Origin: Trichoderma breve
Lineage: Eukaryota > Ascomycota > Sordariomycetes > Hypocreales > Hypocreaceae
Direction of reading: 5' to 3'
NCBI RefSeq assembly: GCF_028502605.1
Contig: NC_079234.1
Location: forward strand, 4,650,001-4,714,000
Length of the DNA: 64,000 nt
In this document: positions 1 to 11,501 of the stretch, one piece after another
How the letters are laid out: every line of letters starts with the position of its first letter
How positions within the stretch are numbered: position 1 is the stretch's first letter
Translations under genes and position numbers: made by a program
The notes under the pieces: generated by a model
What the model saw: only the letters and a program-made list of their open reading frames with translations
The model's database searches: none
Told to the model about the DNA's origin: nothing

Positions 1-63
1 GTGAGTGTAAATGAAAGCGCGCACGGTACATAAATACGGTACAAATTTGTCCTCGGCTCGGTT

Positions 64-88
64 AGTCACGTGAAAGCGCCACGTGACT
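64..88. promoter_or_regulatory. Inverted repeat of two CACGTG E-boxes upstream of RPS18
   Basis: Two 9-bp arms, AGTCACGTG at 64-72 and CACGTGACT at 80-88, form a perfect inverted repeat around a 7-bp spacer. Each arm holds a CACGTG core, the site bound by bHLH factors of the Cbf1/USF type. It lies about 165 bp before the ribosomal protein start codon. A role in driving that gene is inferred from position only. A partly similar GAAAGCGC string occurs at 14-21 and again in the spacer at 73-79. Confidence 0.5.
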
Positions 89-252
89 GCTTACGTTGAC
101 CGGTCGCTGTGTGTGCCCTACTTTGTGCCCCCACAAGGGCCGAAAATTCCACCATGTTTAGCGAGTCCTGGGAAATCCTCCGCCCTCTTCTCTTCAACCC
201 GAACAATCGAATCTAACGAGCAGCACGGCAACGTCCCATACAGTTGCCCAGC

Positions 253-1024
253 ATGTCGCTCGTCACGGGAGAGAAGACGAACTTTCAGTTCGTAAGTGAT
301 TTCCAATTCATCCCGGACAAAAGGTTTCTAGCTGCTACGGAATTTACGCGGCGTGTCGATGTCATCATCGCAACGAACAAAAATTTCCAAAGCATTGGAG
401 ATGCTTTTGCGGCGGACTGGGAGAGGGTGGAAGAAGAAACATGAGAGCAACGTTTTTGGGCTAACAGTCATTGCCTCATCTAGATTCTCCGTCTTCTGAA
501 CACCAACGTCGATGGAAAGCAGAAGGTTATGTACGCCTTGACCAAGATCAAGGGTGTCGGTCGCCGATACTCCAACTTGGTCTGCAAGAAGGCCGATGTC
601 GACCTGAACAAGCGGTACGAGAATTCACCAATCCATGCGTTTTTTTGATGGCGGAGGCCGCGAGTTGAAAACCACAAAAAATGGAAAAGAGTTTGGAAAA
701 CTAACATGTGGTTTGAATTATAGCGCCGGTGAGCTTACCTCCGAAGAGCTCGAGCGTATCGTCACCATCATCCAAAACCCTACCCAGTACAAGATCCCCG
801 CCTGGTTCTTGAACAGACAACGCGATATTGTTGACGGCAAGGACTCTCACATCCTGGCCAACGGTGTCGACTCCAAGCTCCGTGAGGATCTGGAGCGCCT
901 CAAGAAGATCCGTGCCCACCGTGGTCTCCGACACTACTGGGGTCTCCGTGTCCGTGGTCAGCACACCAAGACTACCGGTCGTCGTGGCCGAACTGTCGGT
1001 GTCTCCAAGAAGAAGGGTGGCTAA
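253..1024 (+). CDS. RPS18: 40S ribosomal protein S18 (uS13)
   Basis: Component of the head of the small ribosomal subunit, where uS13 contacts the large subunit and the P-site tRNA. Three exons are read: 253-291, 484-614 and 724-1024, joined by GT-AG introns (GTAAGT...TAG and GTACGA...TAG). They give 156 residues, the usual size for a fungal S18. The protein begins MSLVTGEK, has the helix-hairpin segment [13 protein letters not shown], and ends in the basic [16 protein letters not shown] tail, all diagnostic of eukaryotic S18. The first exon codes for only 13 residues, so the start depends on splicing; the ATG at 253 is the only start that reads into the family N-terminus. Its 3' end converges on SDO1. 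A paired E-box element lies upstream. Confidence 0.96.
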
Positions 1025-1393
1025 TGGTTTTACTGTTTTCGGTCTGGGGTGGACAGGCGTGACGGCTGGGTTTTTCATCACTGTGATGAGCATTTCCATG
1101 GGACTGCTTTCTGGCATACGCAGCTGGTGCTGTACTCTAGATCAGAGTCAAATGAATTAAAAGCATTTTCAAAGCGTTACCATGATGGTGTTGATATTTG
1201 TGATTGAATGGTGATAAAATCCTGCTGTAGCCGTAGTTGTCGAGATGTGCACATTTTTACGACGTGGGGAAAATTACAGCCTATTGAAGTATTTTTTTTT
1301 AACTATATCACCCTTTCGAAACTCAAGTTGCAGTCAAGTTGCCAGAGGGTATCATTTTATTCCTTTTTTTGGTTCCTATCTGATTTCTGTGCT
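1025..1393. other. Short convergent 3' flank, RPS18 and SDO1
   Basis: About 370 bp between two convergent stop codons. It is AT-rich and presumably holds both 3' untranslated regions and polyadenylation sites. I see no gene or repeat in it. Confidence 0.6.
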
Positions 1394-2311
1394 TTAATCC
1401 TCATGTGTAACCGCCATATCCAAAACCTCGACTCTGCCTTGGCCCTTGGTCTCGTTGCCAATAAAATCAGACAAAGCCTTGAAAGCGCCCGGCTCAACAA
1501 AGCCCACAACTTCCCATTCTGAACCCATGACGTCCTGGCTCTCAACCTGCTCAACGTAGCTCAAAATCCGATCTTTGACTGTGCCGGCTGCCTTTGCTTC
1601 ACCATCCTCCTCCTTTGCGGCGGTTTTGGGGGCCTTGACTGCCTGCTTGAGAACATTGGTAGAGCATGAAACTCGGAGCTTCATCCGAGCTCGCGCAACT
1701 GGGATGGGTTGATATGCGATGAGTGCCTTCATGGCGTCCAAGGCCTGACTCTTTGCGCTCTTGGTGGTGACAACTCCCGTCCAGGTGTGCTCTCTAGTCT
1801 TAGGCTTGGCCTCGCCAGCCTCTGCCGTCGTGGGCGTTGCAGTTCCCGAATCCGTCGTCTTTTCTCCGCTGTGCGCCTGCGAGCTCAGCATATCGAGGGC
1901 CTTTTCGATCATGCCGGGCGTGTACACTCTCTTCGTCCGCGGATCGACCAGCTTACTAACCACGATGCTGATGACCTCATTATGCACCCTTTCTAGCTGC
2001 GCCGCCCGCTCTTTGTCGCCAACTTGTAGTTCTCCTTTTTTCAGAATCTCGAGGACGATTTCGTCGGTGGACTTGCCCTTGCCAAAGGCCTTTTCGAGGT
2101 CCTCCTTGGGCGCAGTCTGGCCCTTGGAAACGTTGAGGAATACGTTTGGGATCTGGAGGACGTTGTCGAGGTCCGTCTCGATGCCGGAACGCCACTCGAG
2201 GACTTTGTTCTTGTAGCAGGCGATTTCGAAGCGCTTCTTGCCCTTTTTCAGGCGCACGAGCGAGACGTTTGTGAGCTTGATCTGGTTGGAGGGAAGGTTG
2301 ATTCGCGACAT
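1394..2311 (-). CDS. SDO1: Ribosome maturation protein SDO1 (SBDS family)
   Basis: SBDS/Sdo1 works with the GTPase Efl1 to release eIF6/Tif6 from pre-60S subunits, the last cytoplasmic step of large subunit maturation. A single uninterrupted exon of 305 residues carries the family N-terminal domain from MSRINLPSNQ through the FEIACYKNKVLEWR segment, then the FGKGKSTDEIVLEILKKGE and ERAAQLERVHNEV parts. It is longer than yeast Sdo1 (about 250 residues), mainly through a Thr/Ala/Glu-rich insert around residues 145-175 (GEKTTDSGTATPTTAEAGEA) and an acidic loop near residue 230. The central domain has the conserved YTPGMIEKALDML stretch. It converges on RPS18 and diverges from WRS1, so three translation genes sit side by side. 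Confidence 0.95.
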   Translation of the reverse strand: MSRINLPSNQIKLTNVSLVRLKKGKKRFEIACYKNKVLEWRSGIETDLDNVLQIPNVFLNVSKGQTAPKEDLEKAFGKGKSTDEIVLEILKKGELQVGDKERAAQLERVHNEVISIVVSKLVDPRTKRVYTPGMIEKALDMLSSQAHSGEKTTDSGTATPTTAEAGEAKPKTREHTWTGVVTTKSAKSQALDAMKALIAYQPIPVARARMKLRVSCSTNVLKQAVKAPKTAAKEEDGEAKAAGTVKDRILSYVEQVESQDVMGSEWEVVGFVEPGAFKALSDFIGNETKGQGRVEVLDMAVTHED

Positions 2312-3106
2312 TGTTGCGAAGAATTATCGGGTAACAATCGTGAAATGCTGAGAGGAACGAAAATAGTAAATCGAAAAGAGAAATATCAACGCTTTATGAA
2401 GGAAACGGGTGTTGGTTTTGTTGCTGCTGTTTGGAAGGACGTGCAAGAAAAAAAAGAAGACGTCAAAGTTGGATATAAATGTCAAGGCTAGCTGACTGGC
2501 AGAGCCTTGGCGGGGGATTATCTATGTACTCGTACCTGAGGATTACAAATCCGGACCTGGCTTAGACTGAATCTGGGCGATGATGTCTTTGCCACTTCTC
2601 TTCCATGCTTTTGCCTTACAAACGCTTTAGTAGGAAGAGTCATAAGAGAATGCTTTTGAGAAAAGTCAATCGACCACGATTGCATTCCCTTGCGATTTCT
2701 GCCATCATAGTGTAAATTCAGACAAGAAGGTTAAACACCTGCCAGATGAGCGGTTGTATTGTTGTGGCAGAGATGCCCCAATACAGCTTAGTTGGGGGTG
2801 TATTTTTCTGCCGCCTGGTCATATTTGGAAGCTGATGCACACACTTTGAACTTTTTTTTCCTCTTGCGCTACCCCACCAAGAATGCGAAGCAGCCTTGCA
2901 AAACACCCTGGCCTTTGAATTCTTGCTCTGCTGATATTTGCCTGGTACTGCCCCGCCTTTGAGTGTGTTGAGTCACAAGGAGTCACAAGAGGGTCTTGAG
3001 AGTCATAGAATCCGCATAAGCCTTGCCGTGTTGGATCTGGTTTGTCCAAGATTTTTATTCACGACGCTCTTGTTTTGTTCGACGATATCCAGAACTATAG
3101 CTAAAA
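2312..3106. promoter_or_regulatory. Divergent promoter region, SDO1 and WRS1
   Basis: About 800 bp between two divergent start codons. It contains TACTCGTAC at 2527-2535, one of several such GTAC-rich strings in the window. I see no gene. Transcription start sites cannot be placed from sequence alone. Confidence 0.5.
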
Positions 3107-4954
3107 ATGGCTGACGCTACGATTGCCCCGGCCGTTGAGGACACGACGGTTGATGCCCCTGCCGCAACCGGCAAGCAGGACATCAACCCGTGGTCCGTCT
3201 CTGGAGAAGTCGGCGAGGATGGCAAGGTCAAGGCCATCGACTACCGAAAGCTCATTGACGAGTTCGGCACCAGCTTGATTGACGATGCGCTGTTGGAGCG
3301 CTGGGAGAAGGTGACGGGAAGCAAGCCGCATCGATTTATGCGCCGTGGGATTGTCTTTAGCCACAGAGATCTGACGACAATTCTTGATCGCTATGAGAAG
3401 GTAAGAGGATGCGAATGGTGTTATAGGCTTCTCTTCAGTATGAGACTCCGAATCTAACGCAATTTTACCAGAATGAGCCTTTCTTCCTCTACACTGGACG
3501 AGGCCCTAGCAGTGACAGCATGCACATTGGACATACTCAAGTGTTTGACTTTGTCAAGTATGAGTTTCATAGAGACCTTGACTTGGGGCAAGTGTTCTAA
3601 TGTGTTATTACAGGTGGCTCCAGGATGTTCTTGACGCCCCCCTGATTATCATGTTGACAGATGGTGAGTTGTCTCTATGCAAGATTCTCATTGAATTGCT
3701 GCAGTAACACTAACTCTTTTATACAGATGAGAAATTCCTCTTCTCTGAAAAGCGAACAATTGAGGAGGTCATGAGCTACACTCAAACTAACGCCAAGGAC
3801 ATCATCTCTGCTGGCTTCGACATGAAGAAGACCTTCATCTTTTCCGATTATGAGTTCATGGGCGGTGCTTTTTACAGAAACATTTCTAGATTCTCCAAGA
3901 GGGTCACTTTCAACGTGGCCAAGGCCGTCTTTGGCTTCGATGGAAGGTGGGTTGTCGTTCGAGTGCTTCATTTACGTGGTATACCGCAACGAACAACATG
4001 TCACTAACCTTTCTTACCTCATTAGCTCGAACATCGGCAAGATTCACTTCCCTAGCATTCAGGGTGCCACATCCTTCGCCACATCCTTCCCCCACATCTT
4101 TGGTGACGATGAGAAGAAGACGGCCAAGATCCCCTGCTTAATTCCTTGCGCCATTGATCAGGACCCCTACTTCCGTTTGACGCGAGACTGCGCCGTGAGC
4201 CTTCGCTATGCCAAGCCCTCTCTGGTGCACATGAGATTCCTGGATGCCCTGCAAGGCCCTGGCTCCAAGATGTCGGCCAGTGACGACACCTCTGCCATTT
4301 TCATGAAGGACTCGGCCAAGGAGATCAAGAACAAGGTCAACAAATACGCCTTCTCAGGAGGTCGTGAGACTGTTGAGGAGCACCGTGAGAAGGGAGGCAA
4401 CCCGGATGTCGATGTTTCATACCAATACTTGCAGTTCTTCCTGGAAGATGATGAGGTATGTGGCCCGTCAGATTTTGGTATGAGCAAGTTTCGCTAATCC
4501 TATGACTATAGGAACTGGCCAAGATTAGGGCAGACTACCTCAGCGGCAAGCTTCTGACTGGCGAGGTAAGTGCTTCATGCAGAACCCCTATGAGTAGCTG
4601 TCGGTATACTGACTGACATGTAAATAGCTTAAGGCGATATGCATTGCGAAACTCCAGGAGTATGTCGGCGCATTCCAGGAGAGAAGAGCCAAGGTTACAG
4701 ACGAGGTCGTGAAGCAGTTCATGGCCGTCCGCCCGCTAGAATGGCAAGGAAACCCCAAGGTGCCCCGCGCAGATCTCGTTGTACCGGTGGTTAAGGCAGA
4801 TGAAGCCGCTGCCTCGACAGAAGGTGGTCCCGAAAAGTTGACCAAGAACCAGCTGAAGAAACTGCTCAAGGAGCAGCAGATTGCGGCGAAGAAGGCTGAG
4901 AAGGCGAAGCAGAAGGAAGAGGGAGCGGCCAAGGCTGCGGAAGAGGCTAACTAG
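3107..4954 (+). CDS. WRS1: Tryptophanyl-tRNA synthetase, cytoplasmic
   Basis: Class I aminoacyl-tRNA synthetase that charges tRNA-Trp in the cytosol. Seven exons fit: 3107-3400, 3472-3557, 3614-3663, 3727-3946, 4026-4455, 4512-4565 and 4628-4954. All have GT-AG borders and keep phase. The class I signatures are present as MHIGHTQVF (HIGH) and [14 protein letters not shown] (KMSKS-type, in the KMSAS form usual for eukaryotic TrpRS). The eukaryote/archaea-type sequence [11 protein letters not shown] is also seen. A Lys/Ala/Glu-rich tail of about 40 residues ends the protein ([14 protein letters not shown]). The N-terminus carries an Ala/Thr/Val-rich leader and no convincing mitochondrial presequence, which supports the cytosolic form. 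Confidence 0.95.
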
Positions 4955-6142
4955 ACTGCGTCTCTGTATAGGGTATGCATTGTTATAAGATGAAATGAAT
5001 AAGAAAAAAAAATGTTAAACACCGCTTGCAAGTATCACTCACTCCATAGGCTTAGGGGGAGTTTAAGCTGTGGATGGAATGGTGTTTGGTACGATGTAAT
5101 CTCTAAAAGTAACCACATCCCTGAGAATGCTGGATTACATGACTTGTTCATTCACGTCAATCATACAACCTGATCGAATAAAAGAGTCACACGACATGAA
5201 GAAAATCCATTCTATAAAAGTAAGACGAAATACAGGTAATGTTCTCCCTTATTCTGACAAAATAGGGGCTACACAGTATCTCTGTACATCATCAAGTATA
5301 GATACCTAAGTTGCCCAACTGTGAGGCCTGAAGCCATTGCGATACTCGTACTCGTACCTCCTCACCGCGTTCGCTTTGAGTGCTGATTGGGGCCACGTGA
5401 ACGGTACGTGCCGGGGCCTGAGAGCCTCCACACCCGATACGGCAATATGTGGGGGCTATCAGTATCCCGGGGGCACCTTTGTTTTGCATGGATAGCACGG
5501 AGTACTTTATCTATGGGCGTTACAGACACAAGCACGGAGCATGAAGTCCTAGGAAGGGCCCAAGGAGATGTGAGACTCGGCGGGTATGTGAGGCCTGTAA
5601 GTACCAAGAATGGCTTCACTCTATTTGCAGCTGACCCAGCAAGCCCAAGTACCTGCTTTTGTACTGTCTCGCTGCTCCAGCGATCATCTTTCGAGTCTCC
5701 GATGGCGATCGCTTGCGGGCCATCAAGGGACTCGGACAGTGCCAGGCAGGAGATCCGCGACCGGCGAAGGGGGGCGGCGCACTAACAGGCAGCAACGCTA
5801 CTGCAGCGACTATCTGTTACCCGACTCCTGTAGCCAGGAGCGAGGGGTCACAGTGCGCCTCAGCAGCACTAACGACAGGTACCTCACAGTAAGAATGCGT
5901 TAGGCAAGGTTCCTGAGCGGCTTTGGGTTGAGTTTCCCCGGGCTTGAACCAAGAGGTTGGGCTGCCTGGCGACTGCTCGCATACGTAATGACCGCTTCTC
6001 TCGGCCAGCCACGCCCTTTATTAGCCGGCCCTTCGTCCTTCTTCCATCTCTCATTCATCAATTCCTCTCCCATCTCTATCATCATCTCCATCTCAATCCG
6101 CATCGAGAACTCTGGTACCTGACATCACTACCATCAGTCACA
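4955..6142. promoter_or_regulatory. Intergenic region and carboxypeptidase promoter
   Basis: About 1.2 kb. It contains a tandem GTAC-rich string, TACTCGTACTCGTAC, at 5343-5357, a CACGTG at 5394-5399, and a CT-rich leader at about 6020-6110 (repeated TCATC/CATCTC) just before the start codon at 6143, as is common before highly expressed fungal genes. Short open frames here lack coding character. Confidence 0.45.
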
Positions 6143-7858
6143 ATGCGGTTGTCTACTTCCGCCCTCGTGCTGGGCGCTGCCTCGTCGGCCATGGCGTTCC
6201 AGGACCAAAAGGTCCTCGGTGACTCCAAGCCGGCTGTCAAGTTCGGCGGCGACTTTGAGGCGCTTGCCTCGTCCCTCAAGGAGACGTTTGGCGAGCTCAC
6301 TGCCGATGCCAAGGCCGTCTGGGAAGAGGTCTCTCTGCTCGCCCCGGATGCCATGGAGGCGTTCATTGCCGAGGCCAAGGGCATCAAGGCCAAGAAGCAC
6401 GACCGCAAGGCCGATGGCGAATGGGACCATGTTGTCAAGGGTGCTGACCTCCAGAAGGTGTGGGTTGAGGACGACAAGACTGGAGAGTCCCGCCGTCTGG
6501 TGGGCGGCAAGCTGTCCAACTACAGCCTGCGAGCCAAGAAGGTCGATCCCGCAAAGCTCGGTGTCGATAAGGTGAAGCAATTCAGCGGATACCTCGACGA
6601 TGACGAGAAGGACAAGCACTTGTTCTACTGTGAGTTTCCTAATCAATACAATTCCCCTATACGCAGGCCTCATGGCTAATCAATGTTGTGCTTTACAGGG
6701 TTCTTCGAGTCCCGCAACGACCCCAAGAACGACCCCGTCATCCTGTGGCTCAATGGCGGCCCAGGCTGCTCCTCCCTTACCGGTCTCTTCTTTGAGCTGG
6801 GCCCGGCCTCTATCAACCAGAAGATTCAGGTTGTCAACAACCCACACGCATGGAACAACAACGCTTCCGTCATCTTCCTTGACCAGCCGGTCAATGTGGG
6901 CTACTCATATGGCAGCGGCTCAGTCAGCGACACTGTCGCTGCTGGCAAGGACGTCTACGCCCTTCTCACCCTCTTCTTCCACCAGTTCCCCGAGTATTCT
7001 ACTCAGGACTTCCACATTGCTGGAGAGTCATATGGCGGACACTACGTCCCCACCTTTGCGTCCGAGATCCTCTCCCACAAGGACCGCAACATCAACCTCA
7101 AGAGCATTGCAGTCGGCAATGGCTTGACTGATGAGTTCACCCAGTACGCTTACTACCGGCCCATGGCCTGCGGTGAGGGCGGTTACCCCGCTGTCCTGAG
7201 CGAGAGCCAGTGCAATGCCATGGACAGCTCCCTGCCTCGCTGCCAGAGTCTCATCAAGAACTGTTACGACTCGGAGAGCGCCTGGCTCTGCGTGCCCGCT
7301 TCCATCTACTGCAACAACGCCTTCATTGGACCGTACCAGCAGACTGGCTACAACCCCTACGATATCCGTTCCAAGTGCGAGGATTCCGGCAACCTGTGCT
7401 ACAAGGGTCTGGGTTACATCTCTGAGTACCTGAACAAGCCTGATGTCATGGAGGCCCTCGGTGCTGAGGTGTCATCCTATGATTCCTGCAACTTCGACAT
7501 CAACCGTAACTTCTTGATGCACGGTGACTGGATGAAGCCCATCTACCGCCTTGTTCCCGACCTGCTGAAGGAGATTCCCGTCCTTATCTACGCCGGTGAC
7601 GCCGACTTCATCTGCAACTGGCTCGGCAACAAGGCCTGGGTCAATGCCCTCGAGTGGGAGCACGGCGACGAGTTCCGTAGCGCCAAGACTAAGGACCTCA
7701 CTGTTGGAGACAAGACATACGGTAACGTTCAGTCATCACACAACCTCACCTGGATTCAGGTCTACGGCGCCGGCCACATGACACCCACGGATGAGCCCGA
7801 GGGCAGCATCAACTTTGTCAACCGCTGGATCGCTGGCGAGTGGGTTGCTAAGAAATGA
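6143..7858 (+). CDS. cpyA: Vacuolar carboxypeptidase Y (serine carboxypeptidase, S10 family)
   Basis: Vacuolar serine exopeptidase that removes C-terminal residues. Two exons, 6143-6629 and 6699-7858, give 548 residues, typical for CPY precursors. The N-terminus ([18 protein letters not shown]) is a signal peptide. Residues about 20-130 form a charged propeptide rich in Lys, Asp and Glu. The mature part has the oxyanion segment [11 protein letters not shown], catalytic Ser in GESYGG, catalytic Asp in [11 protein letters not shown] and catalytic His in YGAGHM. Many Cys residues in the middle (C-E-D-S-G-N-L-C region) fit the CPY disulfide set. N-glycosylation sequons such as NAS and NLT are visible. 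The CT-rich leader suggests strong expression. The symbol follows Aspergillus usage. Confidence 0.95.
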
Positions 7859-10800
7859 TGATGATTAAGATATCCGATGGGTTTTTGGTATAACCGGGCA
7901 GGAAATGACATATGGGCGCGGGTTGCATGTTTGTATTATGAATTATTAGTAAGAAACAAGAATAAAGACTTACTTTTATTATTATAACCTTGTATTGACC
8001 AAGTTTGCTGTTTGACCGTGCCATCTTGCTTCTTTGTTTGCGTCTCTTTCGCAACATGCTGTTGCCGGCTGCGTCGTCATCATCTCAGGTGGTATATGTA
8101 TTAAAGTCGCTGCATACCTAATAGGTAGTGCTGTGACGTTTGCGTATCTCGGAGATGGCATAGCAATGAAGCAATTAGTCCGAGCGGTGTTTGTCGGTGA
8201 TGTTGCGATGGGATGGTTGATCTCCGCAGGTGCTCCAATTCCCCCGCCCTAATTGCCTTGCAAGGTAGAAGTTCCGGTGCGGAGATGATGGCATCGGACG
8301 GAGGTTAGGAGTACATCTTTCCTCGTTCGCGAGGACAATTTCCTGCATTTGCATGGGGTACAGGGTATGCAAGGATGTCCCAACACGGTGACGAAGTACT
8401 AGGTAGTATCTGTTGGAAAGGTAGCAACTGCTTCCGTTCCATTCTTCTCCCCTCTCAATCACTTAATGGCTACTCAATCATCAGGCTAAAAAAAACAAGG
8501 AGGTGAAGATATCTTGATGACGCAGGTAGTTGTGGCGATGAGCTTGGCTTTCTTGGAAGTTTTGCTCGCCCAAATGCCGATATGCATGGGGTGATGGGAT
8601 CATTGAAAAAGGTGGACTGATTTTTTCTCCCCTCTACGTCTCTCGCTTTCGCATTCTCTTCGATAATTGACTTATGATGCCTGGGGCTGGATGCATGTAA
8701 CTCGGCCAGCACATTGAAAGTGACAAGAAACGAGCTGTCCATTAGGTTGATATATCCAATCATCTGGAGGTTAAGATACTGCACGTGCCTCAATGGGTTG
8801 ACTGGGCGTCTAATGCTGAGCCCGTTGCGGCCGCTAGGTGTTTAGTGAAGGGACCCTGCTAAAGTTTACTGGTATAATCTGTGGAGAACAAAGTCCTAGC
8901 ACCCCCATTCTCACGCTTTCAAAATACTTGGGGTGGTACGGCAGCAAAGTACGGGGGGAGCCGAGGATGTTCCTCCCTACGACTAATGCGAAGTGCTCGC
9001 ATGTGCCCTCCTCGTGAAGCTCCTCGGCAATGAATATCCATTAATCTAATCGTGCGGGGGGGCCCTATTAAACACGGGGTCAGGATCAATATAATAGCAG
9101 ACAAAAATATCACTGCTGTTATTATATGCCAAGGTAAAGGCAGGGTAGCATCCCAGCGATGCGGCGCTAATAGGTCTCCCCCAACAAAAAAGTAAAAAGA
9201 GAAAAAACTTTTCTCTAACTGGCTGCTTGTGAGAGCTGAACTTGGGCCGTTTGCCGCATCCGGCTCCGCATATCGCGGCCACAGCACGGAGAAACGGGGT
9301 AGATGCAACCACTCCGTCTTTCTTTGGTGCGGCTGGCCGGGAGGGCAAGAGGAAGTTGGTGTGGCGATACGGGAGGCTAGCATTGATTGAGAATGTTTTT
9401 GATGCCTTTTGAGCTTTGGGTGTCGCGTGGTTCCTGGACACTGGACACTGGAAGCTGTGCGAATAATTTAGTGTGAAGCTGCAAGTACCTGTTAGGTATC
9501 CGTGTATTGCACGGAGCATCAATGCCGGGTTTGCACGGCAATGGGGGATGCGAGTGCGAATCTGCTTGTGTGTTTCCGCCGATTGAGCCGAACCAAAGTG
9601 CTGTAGAAAACAAGGTGACAACCCCATGCACAGGTGCTACTGTACGGGTATACAATCGCACTCGCATCGCTGGAATGGAAGAAAACGGGCGGCATTTGCT
9701 GCATTCTCGTCCTTTTGGGCCTAGAGCCGATGTTGGGTTCTGGGGTGGAGATGCCAGGGGGGTTTTAGAACGACCAGAAGCTGGGCATGGAAGAGCCTGG
9801 CCAATGACCATGCCTGGCGAGTGTCGAAAGGAGATCAAGCATGGCGCAGGGCCTTCATTACCTGGGCGAGCACCAGCTGGGTCAAGAGTTGCGCCATGGT
9901 CGCGAGCATAATGGTAGTACCGTGATAACGTCCAATGGATTGTACTCGTATGATTTTGACCTCCAGTGCTGATTGAGTGACCGCCCGACCCGGTTCGGCT
10001 GGCACGGCCCCTGATGCGGGAGTTGTTGGTCGGATCGGTAGGCGACGAGTCGCAATCGTGGAGAGAGGCGAGGAAGCCGATGTTGGTGCGAGCATGAAGT
10101 GGAGGGGAGAAGATGGGATGAGGGAAAAAAAAAAGAAGAAGAAGAAGGGAGAGACTATCTAGATGACATCTACTGCAGTCGATATCAAGACAATGGCTGT
10201 ATGAGAGCTATGTAATCCTCGGCACTTGTTGGTGCTCCCTATATCCCCTATCCCCAAAATCTCGTCTAGGATAGGCTACAATACAATTGAGTTTTTCTGT
10301 ATTCCCTCCTCTCAGCTCAGCTGCTCATCGAGGCTGGCTTCAAAAGCGAAAATCGGCTCCTGCTCCGCGGGCTCCGAGACGACCAGGGGGGACGTCTGCT
10401 TGGTTATCGCGCGATATGTAGCAGCTCTTTTTGACTTTGGCCCCTGGCTTGCCGAGCGGCCGCTGAAGCTGAACAAGGGAGCCATTATTAACGACCGACA
10501 GGTTCGAGTTTTGTGAAATTAATGCCGTTCGTGGTTTAGAGACAAGTACCGAGCGGTGGTGCGTGACGTCCATATCGCGTTAATGCGAAATGAAGCTCCC
10601 GAGAACTAGGAGTAGTATAAACACCAGCTCGTCTCCCTCGAGCTGGCCTCTGTCTGACACGCCCCAAATAGTATCTTCATTGATCTCAGGCTTATCTCTC
10701 TCCCTTTGGCCCAATTAGCCAGCCCTGCCGTTTGTTTAATAATTGCTACTCCATCCGTATCTTTTGTCAAGCACACCAAGTAATACTGTACGATACTAAA

Positions 10801-11501
10801 CGTCACATATCAACGGCGGTACTTTGCCGTCCCATACAATAAACCGAAAGCAGCAACAACGAGAAAGTTACTTCGCCTTCGCAGCCTCTGATCCGCTGGG
10901 CCACCAATTAAAAAGAGCAATCATCTACATACCACCATCTACATCTGGGTGGTTCATTATTTTCCCATTTTTTTTTTCTCGCTTGCATCATTGAGACTTG
11001 GTTGAACTGCTCCGTTGACCCGCCTGTTGCCCCAACAAATTCGCCAGGCGTGTATTTTTTTTTTGGCCCTCTTTCTCACCCCTCCCTTGGATCCAGCCTC
11101 GGCGGAAGCGGGTATCCAGAGCGCCCTCTTTTTTATTAATTTTCCTCTGCACTCTCGAGCTTTTTTAATATCTTTGTCATCGGGGACGAATTCCTCCAAT
11201 CTCTCTTCATTTCCCACTTTGCTTTTATCATAGCCTGTTTGGCGTGCGCTTTGCATTGGCCAATATAGCCTGGAACTTTATTTTGGGGCAAAAGCAAGAA
11301 GCTTGGAACAAGCTTGTTGTGTTTGTTAGCGACAAAAAAAAGGTACTTGCGACTACACTGAGGGCCCCAGTGGCTGAACGACGACTTACACCGGTTGGCA
11401 GCAGAACTTTTGTCTTTTCACCACAACAAATTTGACATTCGTCTATACAAAACTTGCACGGTTTTTTTTTTCACCTGGCAGGTAGCATCTCGACATTCAC
11501 C
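7859..11501. other. 3.6 kb interval without a supported gene
   Basis: Between carboxypeptidase Y and the elongase. Open frames up to about 190 codons occur on both strands around 9.0-9.9 kb, but they overlap each other, have no recognisable family, and show compositions typical of chance frames. It contains TACTCGTA at 9943-9950, an AAG/A-rich run at 10124-10150, and from about 10.9 kb a pyrimidine-rich stretch leading to the elongase start, likely its promoter and leader. Confidence 0.4.

Noticed and set aside
292..483. Possible intron-encoded snoRNA in the first RPS18 intron
   Set aside because: No C box and D box pair or H/ACA fold could be seen in the 192-bp intron.
9046..9911. Overlapping frames of up to 193 codons on both strands between carboxypeptidase Y and the elongase
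   Set aside because: They overlap each other in opposite directions, have no domain-like pattern and no consistent splice structure.
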